A stretch of 5,158 nucleotides of DNA from DALYLB01 sp046154695. GTDB taxonomy: Bacteria; Acidobacteriota; Blastocatellia; RBC074. The translations under genes and the position numbers were made by a program. The stretch lies in the NCBI GenBank assembly GCA_046154695.1, contig JBJXFI010000460.1:1-5158 (forward strand), in the 5' to 3' direction. The notes beneath the pieces were generated by a model. That model was not told where the DNA came from. It did no database searches and worked only from the letters and a program-made list of their open reading frames with translations. Shown here piece after piece: positions 1 to 5,158 of the stretch. Every line of letters begins with the position of its first letter. The stretch's first letter is position 1.

Positions 1-68
1 AGATCAATCCCAAGCTCACGGCCGATAAGTTCATCAAGAAGGAGAAGGACAAGGCCAGCACCAACTGA
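1..68 (+). CDS. C-terminal end of an unidentified protein (partial, 5' end outside window)
   Basis: The reading frame starting at base 3 is open from the window edge to a TGA at 66-68. It gives a 21-residue tail, INPKLTADKF followed by IKKEKDKASTN. The lysine-rich, low-complexity end looks like a natural protein C-terminus. The other two frames give either an early stop or an arginine/serine-rich shadow. The 'NPKL...F' pattern is reminiscent of the ends of LolA-like lipoprotein-sorting proteins, but 21 residues cannot support a family call. The gene runs toward the leftward operon, and the hairpin at 284-341 probably terminates both. Confidence 0.55.
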   Translation, partial: INPKLTADKFIKKEKDKASTN

Positions 69-71
69 GCT

Positions 72-260
72 TATAGCGGTTTTCACTTGCGTGCGACCCG
101 ACTCGCCATCGAGAAAAGGAGAGAAAACGGAACAGACGGAAATAACGGAACAAACGGAGCCCTGGAGTGTTTGGTTTCGTCGATTCCGGTATTTCCGTCT
201 GTTCCGTTATCCTCTTTCGGAATCACGCAACCAGGGCGCATGCATATGCAAGCGGCTATA
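72..260. repeat. Long imperfect palindrome filling the intergenic region (MITE-like or intergenic hairpin element)
   Basis: The ends are inverted copies: 72-95 pairs with 237-260 at 18 of 24 positions, and the element starts TATAGC and ends GCTATA. The centre is also inverted: 126-161 pairs with 173-208 at 29 of 36 positions, leaving an 11-base loop (162-172). The stretches between them (96-125 and 209-236) pair only patchily. The whole region can therefore fold as one hairpin of about 189 bases, and it begins 3 bases after the upstream stop codon. The short ORFs that cross it are not credible genes. It could be a non-autonomous mobile element, a dispersed intergenic repeat or a structured 3' UTR. 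I see no clear target-site duplication. Confidence 0.6.
126..208. repeat. Core hairpin of the palindrome, built of 9-base periodic units
   Basis: A perfect 19-base inverted repeat pairs 126-144 with 190-208 (AACGGAACAGACGGAAATA and its complement). Each arm is also a tandem array: ACGGA recurs every 9 bases at 127, 136, 145 and 154. The opposite arm has TTCGT, TCCGG, TCCGT and TCCGT at 176, 185, 194 and 203, with the same 9-base step. Tandem periodicity inside both arms of an inverted repeat suggests slippage growth of a short seed followed by inversion or hairpin copying. It is not coding in any convincing frame. Confidence 0.7.
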
Positions 261-283
261 TTCCTCTCCGCGCACGGGTCAAT

Positions 284-341
284 AAAAAGAGCGGCCGCCG
301 GGAAGCCTCGAACGAATGCTCCCCGGCTGCCGCTCTTTTTT
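284..341. terminator. Bidirectional Rho-independent terminator between convergent genes
   Basis: AAAAAGAGCGGC at 284-295 pairs perfectly with GCCGCTCTTTTT at 329-340. The stem continues through one mismatch with 297-302 to 322-327, then through another mismatch with 304-306 to 318-320. This gives about 21 pairs and an 11-base loop. A T run (336-341) follows the stem on the plus strand. The A run (284-288), preceded by AAT, gives a U tract on the minus strand. It lies 44 bases beyond the stop of the leftward partner gene and downstream of the rightward gene ending at 68, exactly where a shared terminator is expected. Confidence 0.88.
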
Positions 342-384
342 CATGGGGCGCGAGTTCGAGACGCGGGCGCGCCGTAGAATGAAT

Positions 385-1527
385 CTATGAATCGGAGGGC
401 TCTGCGCGGCCGCATTTCGGGCAGCGACGCGGCGAGCAGGCGCGGCAATACTCCCTGCCGCATTCGGGGCAGGGAGCGTGGCCTTCGGGGCAGACGAGAT
501 GAAGCCGGTCGTCGCAGACCACGCGGGGGCCGGCGGCCGTGAAGCTCCACTCGCAGGGAAGCGGATCGAGCGCGCGCACGAACGGAAGCCAGTCGAGCGC
601 CAGCTTGCGTTCGCCCTTCCGCCGCTTGATGACGAGCGTGACGCGCTGGACGGGGCAGAGGAGATCGAGCGTCTGAATCAATTCGACGCGGACGCGAAGA
701 TCGTATTTCTGCCTGAGATCCGCGACCTTGGCCTGGTATTCGCGTTCGGCGGCGTCGATGCGGAGTTGCTCGCGCGCGGAATCGCCCCTGGCCTTTTTGA
801 GCTTCCGGAACGCCTCCGCGCGCAGATCGGAGAAGTAATCGTGAACGCGGGCGAGGTCGCGATCGAGCCTGCGCTGCATCCCCTGAACGAACGGCCCGAG
901 ATGCTCCCGCACCAGACGAGGCAGGACGCGCGCGACGGCCCTCTGCATCCGTTCGGCGGGCCAGTCGGCCGGAAGTTGCGCGGGGGCGGGCTTGACGACG
1001 GCCTCCCCGATCTCCCGGTCATGCACCATGGCCATCAACCCATCGACGAAGGGATCGACGGCGCTGCCATTGAGGAGGTTGAATCCGAATCGAATGATTC
1101 CCTCGCGTTTCTCATCCGAGATCGCGGTATAGCGAAAGACGAAGATCTGGTACCGCGTCCAATCATGCTGCGTGCCCGCGATGCGATAGACGGCGTTCAG
1201 CAATTGAACCTGGTGCTCCACCGTGCGCTCGAGGCCGGAGATGGGGGGAAGCGAGAGATTGGGGGCGAATTTCAATCGCTGGCCGCGGGCGCCAAGCAAA
1301 TGGCTGAACCGTTCGAGCCAGTCCGACTCCAGGCTCGCGCGCTCGGCCGCGGCCGGCAGCTCCGCGGCGAAGCCCAGCCGCAGCAGCTCCGGCGCGCGCC
1401 ACTCACGCCGGAACTCCTCGGGCAGCATCACCTCCAGCCCTTCCGGCTCGATGAATTCGACCAGCGCACCTTCATGCTCCAGCAGCCGGGCGGTGAAATC
1501 TCGAAATTGATTGATGGATTCGCTCAT
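385..1527 (-). CDS. YqhG-like SNF2-helicase partner protein with C-terminal zinc-finger-like tail
   Basis: The protein has 380 residues from ATG at 1527. An in-frame GTG at 1545 would add MRRPAI; residue numbers here count from that GTG. I chose the ATG because MSESINQF resembles the usual start of the suspected family, though a GAGGAG lies 11 bases before the GTG. Visible parts are an N-terminal alpha/beta region (about 10-180, with the block YTAISDEKREGIIRFGFNLLNG), a charged helical, probably coiled-coil segment (about 220-285), a short strand-rich piece (285-340) and a cysteine cluster. The cluster has C359/C362, C367/C370 and C375/C378 as three CxxC pairs, plus C344, C352 and H356, enough to bind one or two zinc ions. 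The first three parts recall Bacillus YqhG, encoded next to SNF2 helicase YqhH; this is from memory and unaligned. No signal peptide or membrane segment is seen, so it is presumably cytoplasmic. Its role is unknown; I infer it binds or targets the helicase. Confidence 0.82.
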   Translation of the reverse strand: MSESINQFRDFTARLLEHEGALVEFIEPEGLEVMLPEEFRREWRAPELLRLGFAAELPAAAERASLESDWLERFSHLLGARGQRLKFAPNLSLPPISGLERTVEHQVQLLNAVYRIAGTQHDWTRYQIFVFRYTAISDEKREGIIRFGFNLLNGSAVDPFVDGLMAMVHDREIGEAVVKPAPAQLPADWPAERMQRAVARVLPRLVREHLGPFVQGMQRRLDRDLARVHDYFSDLRAEAFRKLKKARGDSAREQLRIDAAEREYQAKVADLRQKYDLRVRVELIQTLDLLCPVQRVTLVIKRRKGERKLALDWLPFVRALDPLPCEWSFTAAGPRVVCDDRLHLVCPEGHAPCPECGREYCRACSPRRCPKCGRAEPSDS

Positions 1528-1541
1528 AATCGCCGGCCGTC

Positions 1542-3863
1542 TCACCCTGTGACGAACTCCTCGCCGAACAGCTCTTCATCGAGCGCCTTGACCGATTCGT
1601 ACTGCTGCTTCGCCTCGACGATCCGGTCCGCGAGTTGCTCGAAGGCCGTTTCGCGTTCGGTCTCGGTCGTCTCGACCCAGGCGGCGAAGACGAGATCCGC
1701 AAAATCCTCCTCTTCGCTCATCTCTCCCATAATCTCGCCGATTTCGCCGACGACGAGTTCGAACATGTTGATCTTCTCGTCCAGAATGCGAAGCACCTGA
1801 TCTTCGAGCGTGCCCCGCATCGCCAGATTGAAGATGAAGACCTCGCGCGTCTGGCCGATGCGATGGATGCGGCCGATGCGCTGTTCGATGGTCATCGGAT
1901 TCCAGGGAAGATCGAAATTGATCAGCGTGTTGCAGAATTGCAGGTTGCGCCCCTCCCCGCCCGATTCGGTGCAGACCAGCAGCGGAACCTCATCGCGAAA
2001 CCGGACGACGGCGGCGTCCTTTTCCGGGCCGCTCATCGATCCGTCGAACGTCACATAGGGGATCTCCTCCTGGCGGGCCAGCTCGGACAGGCGGGCGAGC
2101 GTTTCGCGATGGTGGACGAAGATCATCTTCTTTTCGGAAGGGTTCCGCGAAAGCAGCTCCAGCAGGGCCCGCTCCTTGCCGGTCAGCATCAGCGCCTCAT
2201 ACTGCGCCTGCAGCGTGATCCATTCCCGCGGGGGCTTCCGGGAATTGATGTATCTGCCGATGGCGCCAGCGGCGGTGGTCCCCGTCGATCCGGCCGCCGA
2301 GAGCAGATGGCGAAGCGCCATTCGCTGTTGGGAGGTGGCTTTTTGATGCGCCTCCTGCACCAGATGCGAGAGCTCGCGATAACAGGCCGCCTCCTCCTCG
2401 CGCGGATCGAGGCGCAGCGTCGTCGCATGGCGGGACGGAAGCTTGACATCGACCAGCGAGCGCGTGTTGCGAATCATCACGTCCCGCATCAGGTCGCGCA
2501 TGGTCTCTTTGTTCGCCGGAACGCGCGGTTTGCCCGCGGTCATGTAACTGGCCCGAAACTCCTTCTCGGTCTTGAAGATTCCCGGCTTGAGCAGCGTCAA
2601 CAGGTTGAAGAGCTCGACCAGGGAGTTCTGCACCGGCGTGGCCGAAAGCAGCAGCAGAAACCGCTTATTGAGCGCGTTGACGAGCTTCCAGTTCGCCGTT
2701 GCGCGGTTCTTCAGGTGATGCGCCTCATCGACGATCACGAGATCATATTGCTGTTTGGAGAGAAACTCCTGCTGCTCGGCGCGGCGCGCGGTCGCGATCG
2801 AGGCGATGACCCGGGGCTGGTCCCAGAAGGCCCCGGGATCGGCGCGAAGCAGCGGATCGTACGATGTCGCGAAATCGATGCCGAACTTCGCGGCCATCTC
2901 CTCCTGCCATTGCCCGACGAGCGTCGCGGGCGTCAGCACCAGCGTCTTTTCGGCCATTCCGCGCATCAGGTATTCCTTGAGCACCATCCCGGCCTCGATC
3001 GTCTTCCCCAGGCCCACCTCGTCCGCCAGCAGGACGCGGCCGCGAAACTGCTTGAGCACCTTGCGAACGGTCTCGACCTGATACCAGAACGTCTCGACGC
3101 CGCGCAGCACCGGCAGACAGAGCAGATCGTCGAATCCCTGCAGCAGGCTGAGCTGCGCCAGCTCGGATCGCAGCCGGAACGCCTCGCGATTCGATTCATC
3201 GGTGGAGCTTTGCACGGAAAGCTGTGCGCTGAGCGACTCGGGCAGCTCGACCGACAGCGGAATGCGGATCTCATACTTCCGCAGCGAGGGGACTTCCGGC
3301 GCCTCGGGCGGGGCCGCATCCTCGGCTTCCGCTGCGCGCTTTTCCGCCGGCCTCGATTTCACCTGCTCCCGCTCCGTCCGCTTCCGGACCGCCGCCTTCT
3401 TCCCAACGGTCTTCTTCGCGGCGATGGATCGCTTCTGGCGGGCTTCATACATCTCGATTTTTCTGACCCACGAAATGAAAAAATCGCGCATCTCCCATCC
3501 TGTGGGCAGATGCAGGTACGCGCCAAAGATATTCGATCCGGAATGCTTGTGATAGAGCTGCGCGGCCTGCGACCAGTTCCCCTGCTGGGCGAGCGCGACG
3601 ACCCGAAGCAGTTCTCCTTCCAGCCCCATGGGCCGCCAGGTCTTCGTGAAGCGATGAAGGAATCGCAGCGCATGATCGGGTTGTCCGGCAATCAGCGCGG
3701 CCGTGATGGTGAGCAGCAGGACGGACGAGTCCTTGGGATATTGGTTGAGCACCGGCAGCGCGGCCCGCAGCGAGTTCGGGTCGCGCGCGATCACCTGCTC
3801 CAACAGCCGGTTCTTGATGGCCATCTCATCGGGAGGTGGAATTGTCGTCTTCTCCGGCTCCAT
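1542..3863 (-). CDS. SNF2-family DEAH-type helicase / DNA translocase with N-terminal helical-repeat extension
   Basis: The protein has 773 residues. All SNF2 motifs are present in order: motif I LLADEVGLGKTIEA (278-291), Ia LVLTPATLVGQWQEE (308-322), II DEAH (379-382), III LLLSATPVQNS (404-414), IV KMIFVHH (579-585), V TESGGEGRNLQF (632-643) and VI EQRIGRIHRIGQ (660-671). All nucleotide-contacting residues look intact, so it should hydrolyse ATP and track on dsDNA or strip proteins from it, as HepA/RapA-like relatives do. Residues about 10-135 look like TPR-type helical repeats, followed by a lysine/arginine-rich linker (about 140-176) and an acidic, alanine/proline-rich stretch (177-192). 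The C-terminal 80 residues are acidic and helical. The start is supported by GGAAG seven bases before ATG. Its end abuts the partner gene. It lacks nuclease, methylase or SWIM domains, so a restriction or DISARM role is not indicated. Confidence 0.95.
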   Translation of the reverse strand: MEPEKTTIPPPDEMAIKNRLLEQVIARDPNSLRAALPVLNQYPKDSSVLLLTITAALIAGQPDHALRFLHRFTKTWRPMGLEGELLRVVALAQQGNWSQAAQLYHKHSGSNIFGAYLHLPTGWEMRDFFISWVRKIEMYEARQKRSIAAKKTVGKKAAVRKRTEREQVKSRPAEKRAAEAEDAAPPEAPEVPSLRKYEIRIPLSVELPESLSAQLSVQSSTDESNREAFRLRSELAQLSLLQGFDDLLCLPVLRGVETFWYQVETVRKVLKQFRGRVLLADEVGLGKTIEAGMVLKEYLMRGMAEKTLVLTPATLVGQWQEEMAAKFGIDFATSYDPLLRADPGAFWDQPRVIASIATARRAEQQEFLSKQQYDLVIVDEAHHLKNRATANWKLVNALNKRFLLLLSATPVQNSLVELFNLLTLLKPGIFKTEKEFRASYMTAGKPRVPANKETMRDLMRDVMIRNTRSLVDVKLPSRHATTLRLDPREEEAACYRELSHLVQEAHQKATSQQRMALRHLLSAAGSTGTTAAGAIGRYINSRKPPREWITLQAQYEALMLTGKERALLELLSRNPSEKKMIFVHHRETLARLSELARQEEIPYVTFDGSMSGPEKDAAVVRFRDEVPLLVCTESGGEGRNLQFCNTLINFDLPWNPMTIEQRIGRIHRIGQTREVFIFNLAMRGTLEDQVLRILDEKINMFELVVGEIGEIMGEMSEEEDFADLVFAAWVETTETERETAFEQLADRIVEAKQQYESVKALDEELFGEEFVTG
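1557..1562 (-). promoter_or_regulatory. Possible ribosome binding site for the GTG start of the partner gene
   Basis: On the minus strand GAGGAG lies inside the last codons of the helicase, 11 bases before the GTG at 1545-1543. That GTG overlaps the helicase stop TGA (1544-1542) in a GTGA junction typical of translational coupling. The competing ATG at 1527 is preceded only by GGTGAG at a longer, 13-base spacing. The site therefore favours the GTG, while family length favours the ATG, and the start stays open between them. Confidence 0.35.
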
Positions 3864-3870
3864 CGATCGT

Positions 3871-3875
3871 CTTCC
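3871..3875 (-). promoter_or_regulatory. Ribosome binding site of the helicase gene
   Basis: On the minus strand GGAAG sits seven bases before the ATG at 3863-3861, in the 51-base gap after the DUF1611 stop. It is a near-consensus Shine-Dalgarno sequence at good spacing and supports this start over the in-frame methionine 14 codons in. No terminator-like hairpin is seen in the gap, so read-through from the upstream gene is likely. Confidence 0.5.
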
Positions 3876-3914
3876 GCGTTTGACAGGGTTTCGGAACGTC
3901 GCGATGGCGGAGTC

Positions 3915-4982
3915 TCATTCCGCCGAGGTGGAAATTCCGTCGGGAAGCATGCCCCGGATCGCCTCGACCAGCTTCCCGCACCCGTCCCGCAGGACATCGG
4001 TCGCGGGGCGGCCGTAGCGGGCCTCGTACTCAATGATGGTCGCCGTGATCTGGTCGCTTGTCATGCCTTCGTGATTGAGTGTCAGAGCAAGCACCGGTTT
4101 TTGCGCGAGGAGTTCGAGGATCTGAATCTCGCGGTCGAGGGGCCCCATCGGGTAGCCGTCGAAGCCGTCATAGACTTTTCGCGCCGGGGCGTGCTGCAAA
4201 ACGATGCCGTCGACGCGGCCGGCGGCGATCAGCTCGAAGCCCCCCGGATAGGCGGGATGCGCGATCGAGCCCTGCCCTTCGAGCAGGATGACCCGCGGGC
4301 GTTCGCGGGTCCAGGCCTCGTGTACGGCGTGCTCGATCTCTCCCGTAACGAAATCATTGACCAGGGAATCGAGCATCAGGCCGTATTTCACGCCCTGCAG
4401 CCAGGAGGTCTGCCCCGTGCCGATCATTTCCGACCGGATGCCCGCCTCGTTCAGCGCCTGGTTGAGCTTGACGGCCGTCGTCCGCTTGCCGATTGCCGAG
4501 TCGGTGCCGAGCACCGCGATCTTGAGAGCCGCGACTTCCTCGATCCTGCCGGTGAAAAAATGCAGATCGGACCTCGCGGGCGGGCGGCGAACATCTCGTA
4601 TGCGAGCGCCGTGCCGCGCCGCGAGCGCGCGGAACTCCTCATCCTCCGAGAGGAACTGGTGCAGCCCGCTGTCGACGTTCAGCCCCGCTTCGAGCGCGCA
4701 CCGAACCGCATGGCGCGCCGATTCCGGCAACCGGCCTCCATCCGGCGCGAGCCCGATCACAAAGTATTGCGGATGGCTCCGCAATGCCTCATCGATGTCC
4801 CGGAAGATCGGAATCCCGTTCTGCCTGCCATCCAGCGCCTGCCCCGCATCCTCGCCCGCCCTCGTCGAATCGATCACGCCCAGCACGCGATACCGCGCCG
4901 TGAATCGCGCCAAGCCGTTCGCCGTCTTACCGATCGGCGTCCCGAAGGCGCCCTCGCAATACACAACCGCCGTTCCATCCAT
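3915..4982 (-). CDS. DUF1611 family P-loop protein (DgcN-like)
   Basis: The protein has 355 residues, about the usual length for the family. The N-terminal half (about 30-135) is Rossmann-like and matches what I know as the DUF1611 N-terminal domain. The C-terminal half (about 150-350) is the DUF1611 core. It contains a P-loop-like GTDSAIGKRTT (159-169), GTGQTSW (188-194), and the block LLEGQGSIAHPAYPG (233-247), whose glutamate could serve in a Walker-B-like role. DgcN members have been reported to N-acetylate D-glutamate in a D-glutamate catabolic route together with an enolase-superfamily racemase, DgcA. No dgcA-like gene is visible here, so the substrate is uncertain and no symbol is given. 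The start lacks a strong Shine-Dalgarno sequence. It is the first leftward gene and may head the operon. No signal peptide is seen, so it is cytoplasmic. Confidence 0.9.
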   Translation of the reverse strand: MDGTAVVYCEGAFGTPIGKTANGLARFTARYRVLGVIDSTRAGEDAGQALDGRQNGIPIFRDIDEALRSHPQYFVIGLAPDGGRLPESARHAVRCALEAGLNVDSGLHQFLSEDEEFRALAARHGARIRDVRRPPARSDLHFFTGRIEEVAALKIAVLGTDSAIGKRTTAVKLNQALNEAGIRSEMIGTGQTSWLQGVKYGLMLDSLVNDFVTGEIEHAVHEAWTRERPRVILLEGQGSIAHPAYPGGFELIAAGRVDGIVLQHAPARKVYDGFDGYPMGPLDREIQILELLAQKPVLALTLNHEGMTSDQITATIIEYEARYGRPATDVLRDGCGKLVEAIRGMLPDGISTSAE

Positions 4983-5076
4983 TCGTGCGCTCTGTTCTCA
5001 TTGGAAAACGTTCGGAGTTCCGCCTTCAGGTCAATGGCATTAAGTTTAGAGGGTGTATTGAAGTTCTTTTGCCTCA
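4983..5076 (-). other. Leader / upstream region of the leftward operon, no gene seen
   Basis: This stretch before the DUF1611 start is richer in A and T than the flanking genes, as expected of a promoter region. The only box-like match is TTGACC (minus strand, 5034-5029). No good -10 hexamer follows 16-18 bases downstream, so I do not call a promoter. No operator palindrome or riboswitch-like fold stands out. Confidence 0.3.
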
Positions 5077-5158
5077 ACCCGCGAAGCGGGTGGCAGCATA
5101 TAGCCTGGGGCGTAAGCCCCAGGACCGCATCGAAAACGCTCGCAAGCCCGTGAAACGG
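5077..5158. repeat. Intergenic tandem-hairpin repeat, cut by the window edge
   Basis: Three small hairpins are visible. The first is ACCCGC-GAA-GCGGGT at 5077-5091. The second is CCTGGGGC-GTAA-GCCCCAGG at 5104-5123, with a GNRA-type loop. The third, CCGT-GAA-ACGG at 5148-5158, has the same GAA loop and runs into the window edge. The linkers are 12 and 24 bases. The repeated GAA-loop hairpin suggests that a second unit begins at the edge. From memory, similar strings are common dispersed intergenic repeats in several environmental phyla. The element lies upstream of the leftward operon rather than behind a gene end visible here. Confidence 0.7.

Noticed and set aside
241..250. Perfect 10-base palindrome TGCATATGCA as an operator
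   Set aside because: It is a single short palindrome downstream of a stop codon with no promoter nearby. It lies within the right arm of the larger inverted repeat, which explains its presence.
87..382. Three overlapping short plus-strand frames in the intergenic region
   Set aside because: They translate the 9-base repeats and the terminator hairpin into low-complexity peptides, have weak starts, and run through the terminator.
478..1800. A 440-codon plus-strand open frame antisense to the partner gene
   Set aside because: It has no motif and biased composition, and it spans the junction between two real leftward genes. It is a shadow of the coding strand.
385..4982. Anti-phage defence island (DISARM or restriction-like) based on the SNF2 helicase
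   Set aside because: No methylase, nuclease, phospholipase D or other defence effector is encoded nearby, and the helicase resembles stand-alone HepA/YqhH-type proteins. Sequence beyond the window could change this.
5001..5034. Possible sigma-70 promoter with TTGACC on the minus strand
   Set aside because: The -35 match is good, but the sequence 16-18 bases downstream (around ACGTTT) does not resemble a -10 box.
1635..5153. A 1172-codon plus-strand open frame running antisense through the helicase and DUF1611 genes
   Set aside because: It crosses two well-supported genes, their gap, the leader and a repeat. Its product is arginine/histidine/glutamine/leucine-rich with no recognisable motif. 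It is explained by GC-rich codon use suppressing stops on the opposite strand.

Overview
This window comes from a GC-rich bacterial chromosome, probably a poorly cultivated lineage. The hairpin-rich intergenic repeats at both ends suggest Acidobacteriota, Verrucomicrobiota, Planctomycetota or a similar group. That is an impression from the repeats and base composition; no gene here fixes the phylum. No phage, plasmid, tRNA, rRNA, CRISPR or transposase gene is visible.

Layout. The first 68 bases are the tail of a rightward gene. Bases 69-384 hold no credible gene. They contain an imperfect palindrome of about 189 bases (72-260) with a 9-base periodic core, then a strong hairpin with A and T tracts (284-341) that probably terminates transcription from both sides. 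Everything to the right is leftward and may form one operon, read in this order: a DUF1611 / DgcN-type P-loop protein (3915-4982), a SNF2-family helicase with an unusual N-terminal extension (1542-3863), and a small partner protein ending in a cysteine-rich zinc-finger-like tail (385-1527). The helicase stop overlaps or nearly touches the partner's start, so these two are almost certainly co-translated. The DUF1611 gene lies only 51 bases upstream of the helicase. The right end (5077-5158) is an intergenic repeat of short GAA-loop and GTAA-loop hairpins, cut by the window edge.

How the genes work together. The helicase has a complete set of SNF2 ATPase motifs and should be a dsDNA translocase or remodeller. 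The partner resembles, in architecture and in several sequence blocks recalled from memory, Bacillus YqhG, which sits next to the SNF2 helicase YqhH. The best candidate for an undescribed system is therefore this helicase plus YqhG-like pair, here with an added zinc module on the partner and a helical-repeat module on the helicase. The DUF1611 protein belongs to a family tied to D-glutamate / N-acyl amino acid metabolism and has no obvious mechanistic link to the helicase, so it may be only a positional neighbour.
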